Below are positions 53,052-60,988 of a stretch of DNA of 64,000 nt, piece by piece (position 1 is the stretch's first letter; each line of letters begins with the position of its first letter). Below the pieces are notes generated by a model that saw nothing but the letters and a program-made list of their open reading frames with translations, was not told the DNA's origin and did no database searches. The DNA comes from Geminicoccaceae bacterium (GTDB lineage Bacteria; Pseudomonadota; Alphaproteobacteria; Geminicoccales; Geminicoccaceae). A program made the translations under genes and the position numbers. Where the stretch lies: NCBI GenBank assembly GCA_020638465.1, contig JACKIM010000002.1, positions 1,116,001 to 1,180,000 on the forward strand, read 5' to 3'.

Positions 53052-53873
53052 GTGCGCCGAACTCATGCGATAGCGGCAATGTTGCCGGTCGTTCTGTTGA
53101 CGCTGGTCGCAAGCCCGAGCCCATCGGCGGTGGCGGCAACGTCGAATACGTGCAGGACGGTGGCAACCGAGATCGAAAAGCGCGAAAAACTCCCCGAAGG
53201 GTTGCTCTACGCGATCGCACTCACTGAATCCGGTCGCTGGAATCCCGAACTCAAGGTCAGCTACGCCTGGCCATGGACGATAACCTCCAGGAGCGATTCC
53301 TTCGTCGCCACCAATGCGGCCGACGCGTTGCGCATCGTCCACAACCTGCAGCGGGAGGGGCGCGGCAACATCGATGTCGGCTGCATGCAGGTCAATCTCT
53401 TCTACCACGGAGATGCGTTCGCATCGGTCAACCAGGCGCTCGACCCGGTCAACAACATGCTCTATGCGGCCCGTTTCCTGAAGCGTCTTCGCAGGGAAAC
53501 CGGTACCTGGGCCAAGGCCATCGAGCGTTACCATTCCAGCGATACCGAGCGCGGACGACAATATCGAAAGCGGGTGACCGGCTACTGGAACGATGTCCGC
53601 TCCAACGCGTCCGTACTGCAAGCGTCCTTCGACACCGACGCATCTCCCGGATCGCTTGTCACCGAGACACTCTTCTTCGGCAAGGGCGGCCGATCCCTCG
53701 ATATCGTCCGTCCGAAAAGCGCCGACAGGAAAAGCGCCGGGAGCAAGCACGAGCCGGCAGGAACCGCGATTGCCGCCGCGAATCAGCCGCGTGCGGGAAG
53801 CATCGTCGCCCTCCACGGGCTGGACACGATCGTCGAGACAGGCTCGCGGCCGGCCATCTACCGCCCGAGATAG
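53052..53873 (+). CDS. Lytic transglycosylase (SLT-domain) protein
   Basis: Secreted peptidoglycan-cleaving enzyme, 273 residues from GTG 53052 with GGAGG four bases upstream. The signal peptide (AAMLPVVLLTLVASPSPSAV) is cleaved near residue 30. The SLT domain carries the catalytic glutamate E59 (ALTESGRW) and a GCMQVNLFYHG motif, then YAARFLKRLRRETGTWAKAI and ERYHSSD. The C-terminal 75 residues are low-complexity and basic. Such proteins often serve envelope-spanning machines; none is encoded here. Confidence 0.88.
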   Translation: MRRTHAIAAMLPVVLLTLVASPSPSAVAATSNTCRTVATEIEKREKLPEGLLYAIALTESGRWNPELKVSYAWPWTITSRSDSFVATNAADALRIVHNLQREGRGNIDVGCMQVNLFYHGDAFASVNQALDPVNNMLYAARFLKRLRRETGTWAKAIERYHSSDTERGRQYRKRVTGYWNDVRSNASVLQASFDTDASPGSLVTETLFFGKGGRSLDIVRPKSADRKSAGSKHEPAGTAIAAANQPRAGSIVALHGLDTIVETGSRPAIYRPR

Positions 53874-53911
53874 GAAAGGTCGTTCGCCACCCCCCTGACG
53901 AGGGCCGATGA

Positions 53912-53931
53912 ACATGGGGGATATCCCATGT
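53912..53931. repeat. Inverted repeat ACATGGG-N6-CCCATGT
   Basis: Perfect 7-bp arms with a 6-base GGATAT spacer, 38 bases after the transglycosylase stop, in the 200-base gap before the amidohydrolase gene. It could be a weak terminator or an operator of the downstream gene. Confidence 0.35.
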
Positions 53932-54075
53932 CCGTATCCATCCACACCGGGGAAAACATGGCGCTTGTCATCGGGCAACGATTGACTTCCATCCCGACAC
54001 GGGTTTCCACTTCCAGCGCCGGCAGCGGGCATGACCGGCTGGCCATTGGCAGAACGTGAATGACGGGGGAGCGTC

Positions 54076-55215
54076 ATGTTTGAATTGTTGCTCAAGGGCG
54101 GGCATGTCATCGATCCGGCATCCGGCCGGAACGAACCGGCGGATGTCGCCTTCGACAAGGGCAGGGTCGCAGTCATCGATCGCGACATCGAGGAACATCA
54201 GGCGCGCTCCACCGTCGACGTGGGCGGCCGTTACGTCGTTCCCGGATTGATCGACCTGCATACCCATGTCTACTGGGGCGGGACATCCCTTGGCGTGGAC
54301 GCCGACAAGATCGCCGTTCGAAGCGGCACCACGACCTTCATCGATGCCGGTTCGGCGGGAGCCGGCAATCTCCTCGGCTTCCGCAAGCACGTGATCGAGC
54401 GTTCCAGGGCCCGCATTCTGGCTTACATCAACGTTTCCTTTGCCGGTATCTTCGGTTTTTCGCACTATCTGATGGTCGGAGAAAATTCCGACATCCGCAT
54501 GTGCGATGCCCGCGCCTGTCGCGATATCGCCCGCGAGCACACCGACATCCTGTGTGGCGTGAAAGTCCGCGTCGGCCTCGTTGCCGGCGGCACGAGCGGC
54601 GCGGCTCCCCTTGACATCGCCATAGAGTCGGCAGAAAGCCTGCACATGCCGGTGATGGCGCATATCGACAAGCCCCCGCCCAGCCGTCGCCAGGTGATCA
54701 ACCGGTTGCGGTCCCAGGATGTCCTCACCCACTGTTTCAAGCCCTATCCGAGCGCACCGATCACCGCCGATCGCACGGTCCGCGAGGAAATCCTCGCGGC
54801 TCGCGAGCGTGGCGTGATTTTCGACATCGGCCACGGCATGGGCTCGTTCGACTTCGAAGTGGCCAGAGGCATGATCGACGAGGGATTTTATCCCGACGTC
54901 ATTTCGAGCGATATCCATGCCCTCAACATCGACGGGCCGGCCTACGACCTGCTGCACACCATGTCCAAGTTCCTCGCCCTGGGGCTTCCGGTCATGGACA
55001 TCGTGCGCATGGCCAGCAGCGAACCTGCCCGGGCGATCGCCCGGTCTGATCTCGGTCGCCTCGCCCCCGGCTCGGTGGGCGATGCCGCAGTGCTCGATGT
55101 CCGGCAGGGCAGATACACGTTCACCGATGTCCTCGGGCAGAAGATGTCCCATAATGAAGCATTCCACTGTGATGGCATTGTCATCGCTGGGGAATGGATA
55201 CCCAACAGCGACTGA
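54076..55215 (+). CDS. Amidohydrolase/deacetylase-family metallohydrolase
   Basis: Amidohydrolase-superfamily enzyme, 379 residues. Metal-binding H62-x-H64 (LIDLHTHVYWGG), a candidate carbamylated lysine in ILCGVKVRVG, then MAHIDKPP, THCFKPY and the catalytic aspartate region SSDIHALNIDG are in the correct order. The N-terminal LLLKGGHVIDPASGRNEPAD and the C-terminal beta strands form the composite domain. Dihydroorotase-like and D-aminoacylase-like activities occur in this family; substrate unknown. It starts at ATG 54076 after GGGGGAGCGTC. Confidence 0.88.
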   Translation: MFELLLKGGHVIDPASGRNEPADVAFDKGRVAVIDRDIEEHQARSTVDVGGRYVVPGLIDLHTHVYWGGTSLGVDADKIAVRSGTTTFIDAGSAGAGNLLGFRKHVIERSRARILAYINVSFAGIFGFSHYLMVGENSDIRMCDARACRDIAREHTDILCGVKVRVGLVAGGTSGAAPLDIAIESAESLHMPVMAHIDKPPPSRRQVINRLRSQDVLTHCFKPYPSAPITADRTVREEILAARERGVIFDIGHGMGSFDFEVARGMIDEGFYPDVISSDIHALNIDGPAYDLLHTMSKFLALGLPVMDIVRMASSEPARAIARSDLGRLAPGSVGDAAVLDVRQGRYTFTDVLGQKMSHNEAFHCDGIVIAGEWIPNSD

Positions 55216-55225
55216 ACCCCGACAT

Positions 55226-55258
55226 CCGCCGCCAGGAGGTGGCGGGAATTTCTCTTGC
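55226..55258 (+). terminator. Hairpin after the amidohydrolase gene
   Basis: CCGCCGCC (55226-55233) pairs with GGTGGCGG (55238-55245), including one G-U pair, around an AGGA loop; GAATTTCTCTT follows. It lies 10 bases after the stop codon. Plausible intrinsic terminator with an imperfect T-tract. Confidence 0.5.
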
Positions 55259-55340
55259 ATGCGCAACATGATAGGGCAACTCGGTTTGACATCGTCCGTA
55301 TGAAACAACAAAATCCCAAGAGAATATGGGAGCGTTGTTC

Positions 55341-55778
55341 ATGTCGGTCGTGTCTTTCGGAGAGCACGGCGCGTCGCGGCGCCGGTCATTGCTGGCTCTT
55401 CTGCTGGAGGAGTCGGTGGAACTGGCCGAGGATGTACGCGACTTCATCCGCAGTCGCCCTTCCAGGGGTCCGTTCGTGGCGCCGATCGATCAACTCAGGG
55501 AGACGGCTGAAATCAGCCGCATTACGTCACGTGTGGGGTTTGCCGTCGCCTGGCTGATGGCCCGCAATGCCGTCATCGCGGCAGAAATCTCGAAAGAGGA
55601 AAGCCTGGCACCCGAATATCGCCTGGGCGGAGCGGGCGTCTGCGATGTCGATGGCGATCCGCCGGCGTCAGCCTCGACGCGCCTTCTCCGCCTGTCCCGG
55701 CAATCCCGCAGCCTGTATGACCGGATAGCCCGCCTGGACAGGGAACTCGATGCCACGGAACGCGGTTCCCTCTACTGA
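55341..55778 (+). CDS. DUF1465 family protein
   Basis: Alphaproteobacterial DUF1465 protein, 145 residues from ATG 55341 (GGGAG upstream; ATG 55326 is the alternative). Helical throughout: LLLEESVELAEDVRDFIRSR, ITSRVGFAVAWLMARNAVIA, and a C-terminal LSRQSRSLYDRIARLDREL that is characteristic of the family. A TTGACA (55286-55291) upstream may be its -35 box. Function unknown; members are usually cytosolic and associated with general physiology. Confidence 0.78.
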   Translation: MSVVSFGEHGASRRRSLLALLLEESVELAEDVRDFIRSRPSRGPFVAPIDQLRETAEISRITSRVGFAVAWLMARNAVIAAEISKEESLAPEYRLGGAGVCDVDGDPPASASTRLLRLSRQSRSLYDRIARLDRELDATERGSLY

Positions 55779-55891
55779 ACATGCCGGCATTCGTTGATAC
55801 TTGACGGGGTATCGACGGCGTGGTTGTCAGGACCTGCCGATGGAGCGCATGTCCGTCCCATCGTTCTTCTGTCATCGTGGGAACCCGTCTC

Positions 55892-57097
55892 ATGCCGCTC
55901 CTCTCCGAACAGCTCGACCGTATCAAGCCCTCGCCCACCATAGCCGTCACCAATCTGGCACGTGAACTGAAGGCCAAGGGCCGTGACATCATCGGTCTGG
56001 GTGCCGGCGAACCGGATTTCGATACGCCGGATCATATCAAGGAAGCGGCGATCGAGGCGATCCGCAAGGGCGACACAAAATATACGGCGGTGGATGGAAC
56101 GCCGGAGCTGAAGGAAGCCATCGTCGCCAAGTTCGCCCGGGACAACGACCTGAGCTACAAGGTTTCCGAGGTCACGGTTGGAACCGGCGGCAAGCAGGTA
56201 TTGTACAATGCCCTGATGGCGACGCTCAATCCGGGCGACGAGGTCGTCATTCCGGCTCCCTACTGGGTTTCCTATCCGGACATGACCCTGCTCGCGAGTG
56301 GCAAGCCCGTTGCTGTCGACTGCCCTGCTCAGGCCGGCTTCAAACTGCTCCCCGAACACCTTGAAAAAGCGATCACGCCGAAGACGAAGTGGCTGATTCT
56401 CAACTCGCCGAGCAATCCCACGGGTTCGGCCTATACCGCCGACGAACTGCGCGCGCTGGCAGCGGTGCTGGAAAGACACCCGCATGTGCACATCATGACC
56501 GACGACATGTATGAGCACCTCGTCTACGACGGCTTCCGGTTCACGACCATAGCACAGGTTGCGCCATCGCTTAAGGAGCGCACGCTCACCGTCAACGGCG
56601 TCTCCAAGGCCTATGCGATGACCGGATGGCGTATCGGCTACGCCGCCGGACCGGAGCCGCTTATCAAGGCGATGGGCAAGATCCAGTCGCAGAGCACGAG
56701 CAATCCGTGCTCCATCAGCCAGGCCGCCTCGGTGGCTGCCCTGAATGGCGACCATGGTTTCCTGGTCGGGCGCAACGCCGAATTCGCGAAGCGGCGCAAT
56801 CTGATCGTTGACCATCTCAACAATGCACCGGGCCTGCGTTGCCATACACCCGAGGGCGCATTCTATGTCTATCCGAGCTGTGCGGGAGTGATCGGCAAGC
56901 GCACGCCGGAGGGCATGGTCATCGGGGACAGCGAGACTTTTGCCCGCTACCTGCTTGAAGGGGAAGGCGTTGCGGTGGTGCACGGATCGGCCTTCGGTCT
57001 CGATCCCTATTTTCGCATCTCCTACGCCACCTCGACCGAAGCACTCGACGATGCCGGCAAGCGGATCGTCCGCGCCTGTGAAGCCCTGCGCGACTGA
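55892..57097 (+). CDS. aatA: Aspartate aminotransferase (PLP-dependent, class I)
   Basis: Transfers the amino group between aspartate and 2-oxoglutarate. The 401 residues from ATG 55892 (MPLLSEQLDRIKPSPTIAV) are typical of the alphaproteobacterial AatA (Igamma) group. The PLP-binding lysine is K239 (VNGVSKAYAMTGWRIGY). Other landmarks are IGLGAGEPDFDTPDHIKEAA, LNSPSNPTGS, and the substrate arginine in YFRISYATS. The frame upstream of ATG 55892 lacks similarity. Confidence 0.94.
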   Translation: MPLLSEQLDRIKPSPTIAVTNLARELKAKGRDIIGLGAGEPDFDTPDHIKEAAIEAIRKGDTKYTAVDGTPELKEAIVAKFARDNDLSYKVSEVTVGTGGKQVLYNALMATLNPGDEVVIPAPYWVSYPDMTLLASGKPVAVDCPAQAGFKLLPEHLEKAITPKTKWLILNSPSNPTGSAYTADELRALAAVLERHPHVHIMTDDMYEHLVYDGFRFTTIAQVAPSLKERTLTVNGVSKAYAMTGWRIGYAAGPEPLIKAMGKIQSQSTSNPCSISQAASVAALNGDHGFLVGRNAEFAKRRNLIVDHLNNAPGLRCHTPEGAFYVYPSCAGVIGKRTPEGMVIGDSETFARYLLEGEGVAVVHGSAFGLDPYFRISYATSTEALDDAGKRIVRACEALRD

Positions 57098-57234
57098 CCA
57101 GACAGTGACGTGCAGGGGCCAGGAGGCTCCGACCGGACAATTGACCGCGCTTGATCGGGCTTCGAACGGCTGCGATCGGTCGTGCAGCGAAGCGATGGCC
57201 CCGGCATCGTTCCCTTTCTGAAGAAAACTGCCAA

Positions 57235-57263
57235 TTGACATGGTCAACACCAGTGTCACATGT
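57235..57263 (+). promoter_or_regulatory. Candidate promoter/operator of the sugar ABC operon
   Basis: TTGACA (57235-57240) with ACATGT 17 bases downstream (57258-57263). The interval carries a loose inverted repeat TGACATGGT...ACCAGTGTCA, the arrangement expected for a repressor site on a -35/-10 spacer. Weak -10, so tentative. Confidence 0.35.
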
Positions 57264-57312
57264 TGGCGCATGAATAAAAGGTCAGATTGGCCTCATGACG
57301 GGGAGGTTACCG

Positions 57313-58266
57313 ATGTTGAGAATGACAAGGCGGCTGATGCTTGTCGGAACTGCGGTCGCAGCACTCGCGGCCGGCCCGCTGCCGGTCAAGGCGCAGGAAC
57401 TCACGATCCTGACCTCCGTGCCGAGCCTGGGCTTTCCATTCTTCGTGCACATGATGAAGGAACTCAAGGCGGAGGCCGACGCGCTGGGTGTGGCGACCGT
57501 TGAAAGCGACGGACAGAACAGCACGCCCAAGCAGACGGCCGATGTCGAGGCTGCAGTGATTCAGGGGTTGTCGGGCATCGTCATCAGCCCGTCGGACGTC
57601 AACGCGATGGCACCGGCGCTGCAGGCGGCCGTCGACAATGGCGTGCCGGTGGTGACCATCGACCGCCGCGTGGATGGCGTTCCCGGCATTCTGGCCCATG
57701 TGGGCGCGGACAATGTCATCGGCGGCGAGGCGCAGGCCAAGCTCATCATGGAAATGTTCCCGGATGGTGCGCGCATCGTCAACCTGCAGGGTCAGCCGGG
57801 TGCCAGTCCGGCGATCGACCGCAATGCCGGTGTCCACAACATTCTCGACGGTAACGACAAGTACGAGTTCATCGTTGAGCAGACCGCCAACTTCGCCCGC
57901 GATCAGGGCCTGAGTGTCACCGAGAGCATTCTTGCGGGACTGGACAGTCCGCCCGACGTCATCGTCGCCGCCAATGACGACATGGCGCTCGGTGCCGCCG
58001 AGGCGATCAAGGCGGCCAACCTCGCCGGTGAGGTCGCCATCCTCGGTTTCGATGCGCTTCCCGAGGCGCTGGCCGCCGTTCGCGACGGCGCGCTTACGGC
58101 GACCGTCGAGCAGTTTCCCGGTGGCCAGAGCCGCAAGGCGGTGCAGGTGCTCGTCGAGCATCTCAGGACCGGCGAGCCGCCGGCCGAAACGCTGATCCTG
58201 CTCGAACCCATCGCCATCACCAAGGACAATCTCGACAAGGCCGAACGGCTGGGCGAGCTGAACTAG
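57313..58266 (+). CDS. Sugar-type ABC transporter substrate-binding protein
   Basis: Periplasmic binding protein of the ribose/galactose (peripla_BP_4) group, 317 residues from ATG 57313, six bases after GGAGG. The signal peptide (RRLMLVGTAVAALAAGPLPV) is cleaved after KAQ. The mature part shows IQGLSGIVISPSDVNAMAPA, VPVVTIDRRVDG and VIVAANDDMALGAAEAIKAA. It is the first gene of a complete importer with an ATPase and a permease downstream. Substrate likely a pentose, hexose or polyol; not resolvable. Confidence 0.92.
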   Translation: MLRMTRRLMLVGTAVAALAAGPLPVKAQELTILTSVPSLGFPFFVHMMKELKAEADALGVATVESDGQNSTPKQTADVEAAVIQGLSGIVISPSDVNAMAPALQAAVDNGVPVVTIDRRVDGVPGILAHVGADNVIGGEAQAKLIMEMFPDGARIVNLQGQPGASPAIDRNAGVHNILDGNDKYEFIVEQTANFARDQGLSVTESILAGLDSPPDVIVAANDDMALGAAEAIKAANLAGEVAILGFDALPEALAAVRDGALTATVEQFPGGQSRKAVQVLVEHLRTGEPPAETLILLEPIAITKDNLDKAERLGELN

Positions 58267-58285
58267 CATCGCGGACAATCGTCGG

Positions 58286-59812
58286 ATGTCGGCTCCATTG
58301 CTGCGGATGACCGGGATTGCCAAGGGCTTTCCCGGTGTCCAGGCCCTTGATGGCGTGGACTTCTCCGTCGACGACGGCGAGGTCCATGCGCTCCTCGGCG
58401 AAAACGGTGCAGGAAAATCCACCCTGCTCAAGATCCTCGCCGGTGCCCAGCCACCGGATCGAGGTACGATCACCTTCACCGGCGAGACGGTCGAGCTGTC
58501 GAGTCCGCTGGCGGCGCAGCAACTCGGCATTGTTACCATCTATCAGGAATTCAACCTGGTGCCGACATTGTCGGTAGCGGAGAATATCTTCATCGGTCGG
58601 GAGCCGGTGCGTTTCGGGCTGGTCGACTGGCGGCGCATGAATGGCGAGGCCGCGCGCATTCTCGCCGATGTCGGGCTGAAGATGGAGCCGCAGCGGCTGG
58701 TAGCCGATCTTTCCGTTGCCGAACAGCAGATGGTCGAGATCGCCCGTGCGCTGTCCATGGAAAGCCGGCTCATCATCATGGACGAGCCGACCTCGGCGCT
58801 GTCCGATACCGAAGTCCTTCGACTGTTCGGGATTGTCGCCGAGCTGAAATCGCGGGGCATCGGCATCGTCTTCGTCACCCATCGCCTCGACGAGGTGATG
58901 CGCATCTGTGACCGCATCACCGTCCTGCGCGATGGCCGGCTGGTCGGCGGTGCGGCAGTGGCGGACATCGATGTCGACGGCATCATCCGCATGATGGTCG
59001 GGCGTGATGTCGACCAACGCCCCGGTGGCGAACGCAGGATCGAGCGCAAGCAGCCGGCCCTTGAGGTGCGTGGATTGTCGAGCGCGGGCGACCTGCTCGA
59101 TCCCCACGCCACGCGTCTTGAGGACATCGACCTGCGGGTGTTTCCAGGTGAGATCCTCGGCCTCGCGGGTCTGGTCGGCGCCGGCCGCACGGAGCTTGCG
59201 CGAGCCGTTTTCGGTGCCGACCCTTTCGATGCCGGGACAGTCCTCGTTGATGGACGGGAGATTTCGCTTTCCTCGCCCAACGACGCCATCAAGGCGGGAA
59301 TAGGGCTGGTGCCCGAGGATCGCAAGCAGCAGGCGCTGTTCCTGGCGCTTGCCGTGCGTGCCAACCTGGCGATCACGGCCATCGACGGCATCACCGGTTC
59401 GCTTGGCCTCGTCAGCGGCCCGGGCGAACGCGAACTCGTCACGCGCTTTGCCGACAAGCTCCAGATCAAAATGGCCGGTCCGGAGCAGCCGATCGCGACC
59501 CTGTCGGGCGGCAACCAGCAGAAGGTCGTGCTTGCCCGCTGGCTGGCGCTGGAGCCGAAGATCCTGATCGTCGACGAGCCGACCCGCGGCATCGATGTCG
59601 CCGCCAAGGCCGAGGTGCATCAACTGATTGACGAACTGGCCGCAGCCGGCATGGCTGTCATCGTCATTTCCTCCGAGCTGCCGGAGATCCTGCGCCTTGC
59701 GGACCGTATCGTTACCATGCGCGAGGGGCGGATCACGGGCGAGGTCATGCGCACCGATGCCGGTGAGGAGCGGCTGATGGCCCTGATGACCTTCCATGAG
59801 CAGACAGTTTGA
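58286..59812 (+). CDS. Sugar ABC transporter ATP-binding protein (double ATPase, RbsA-like)
   Basis: Tandem ABC ATPase of 508 residues. Domain 1: Walker A LLGENGAGKSTLLKIL near residue 35, a C-loop LSVAEQQMVEIARALS, Walker B LIIMDEPTSALSD. Domain 2: a degenerate Walker A (LAGLVGAGRTELARAVF), signature LSGGNQQKVVLARWLA, Walker B ILIVDEPTRGIDV. The degenerate second site is normal in RbsA/MglA-type ATPases. ATG 58286 is 19 bases after the binding-protein stop. Confidence 0.94.
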   Translation: MSAPLLRMTGIAKGFPGVQALDGVDFSVDDGEVHALLGENGAGKSTLLKILAGAQPPDRGTITFTGETVELSSPLAAQQLGIVTIYQEFNLVPTLSVAENIFIGREPVRFGLVDWRRMNGEAARILADVGLKMEPQRLVADLSVAEQQMVEIARALSMESRLIIMDEPTSALSDTEVLRLFGIVAELKSRGIGIVFVTHRLDEVMRICDRITVLRDGRLVGGAAVADIDVDGIIRMMVGRDVDQRPGGERRIERKQPALEVRGLSSAGDLLDPHATRLEDIDLRVFPGEILGLAGLVGAGRTELARAVFGADPFDAGTVLVDGREISLSSPNDAIKAGIGLVPEDRKQQALFLALAVRANLAITAIDGITGSLGLVSGPGERELVTRFADKLQIKMAGPEQPIATLSGGNQQKVVLARWLALEPKILIVDEPTRGIDVAAKAEVHQLIDELAAAGMAVIVISSELPEILRLADRIVTMREGRITGEVMRTDAGEERLMALMTFHEQTV

Positions 59813-59827
59813 ACGGACCCTTGATCC

Positions 59828-60829
59828 ATGAATGATGGCGGTTTCGACGTTCTCGGCTTTCTTGCAAAATATGCGCCCCTGATCTTTCTCCTGATCCTGA
59901 TGGGTGTGTTCGCCGCGCTGGAGCCACGCTTCCTCAATCCGCTCAACCTCTTCAACGTCATGCGGCAGGTCTCGATCTTCGGCATCCTCGCAATCGGCAT
60001 GACCTTCGTCATCCTCACGCGCGGCATCGACCTTTCGGTGGGCTCGCTGCTCGCCTTCGCCGGGCTGGTCGCCGCCGCCGTCGCCAAGGGCGGCTTCGAG
60101 AGCCGCTTTGCCGTGGGCTCGCAGACCGACGCCGCCGGATATGGCTGGCCGCTGGCGGTACTCGCGGCGCTGGTCGTGGGCCTTCTCGCCGGCGGTTTGC
60201 AGGGACTCGCCATCACGAAGTTGAAGGTACCCCCCTTCGTCGTCACGCTTGGCGGAATGTCGGCCTTCCGCGGCGGCGCCCTCCTGTTCGCCGGCGGTGG
60301 ACCGATCAGCGGCTTCGATGCCGGATACACGTTCTGGGGCCAGGGATATGTCGGCCCGGTTCCCGTACCGGTCATCGTCTTTCTGGGGCTGGCGGTCGTC
60401 GCCCACGTCGTCCTGAGCTACAGCCGGTTCGGTCGAAGGGTCTACGCCGTCGGCGGCAACCCGGAAGCCGCGAGACTCTCGGGGGTCGATGTCGACCGGA
60501 TCACGCTGCAGGTCTACCTGCTGATGGGGGCACTCGCCGGTCTCGGCGGCTTCATCCTTTCCGCCCGCCTGAACTCTGCCGAGGCCGTGGCCGGGCTGAC
60601 CTACGAGCTCACGGTCATCGCTTCGGTCGTCATCGGTGGAACCTCGCTCTTCGGCGGGATCGGCACCGTGTTCGGCACGGTCATCGGCACGATCCTGATC
60701 GGTGTCCTCCTGAACGGCCTCGTGCTCAACAATGTCAGTTCCTACGTCCAGCAGATCATCATCGGCGTTATCATCGTGCTCGCCGTCGCCTTCGACACCT
60801 TCGCCAAATCCAGACGACGGAGGGGCTGA
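59828..60829 (+). CDS. Sugar ABC transporter permease (RbsC-like)
   Basis: Membrane component of 333 residues with eight to ten helices. Family motifs are ILAIGMTFVILTRGIDLSVG near residue 55, VVTLGGMSAFRGGALL, YAVGGNPEAARLSGVDVDRI and SVVIGGTSLFGGIGTVFGT. It completes the binding protein-ATPase-permease operon. No kinase or metabolic gene follows. The 160 bases after it fall in GC towards the cysteine-rich repeat gene. Confidence 0.93.
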   Translation: MNDGGFDVLGFLAKYAPLIFLLILMGVFAALEPRFLNPLNLFNVMRQVSIFGILAIGMTFVILTRGIDLSVGSLLAFAGLVAAAVAKGGFESRFAVGSQTDAAGYGWPLAVLAALVVGLLAGGLQGLAITKLKVPPFVVTLGGMSAFRGGALLFAGGGPISGFDAGYTFWGQGYVGPVPVPVIVFLGLAVVAHVVLSYSRFGRRVYAVGGNPEAARLSGVDVDRITLQVYLLMGALAGLGGFILSARLNSAEAVAGLTYELTVIASVVIGGTSLFGGIGTVFGTVIGTILIGVLLNGLVLNNVSSYVQQIIIGVIIVLAVAFDTFAKSRRRRG

Positions 60830-60988
60830 AGCCCTTCCCGTTCGGGTACTCCGTGCCACGGAACTCGAACTCCTTACGGATATCATTGCTTTGACAACTG
60901 AATAAATTCTGGAATCCAATATTGAACTTTGTTACGAAGAAAATCTCCACTCCTTGAAATTCAATCCAAAAAACAACAGGAGAGTGAA

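Noticed and set aside
58217..60919. 900-residue minus-strand ORF opposite the sugar ABC genes
   Set aside because: Shadow of the ATPase and permease genes; no recognisable motifs.
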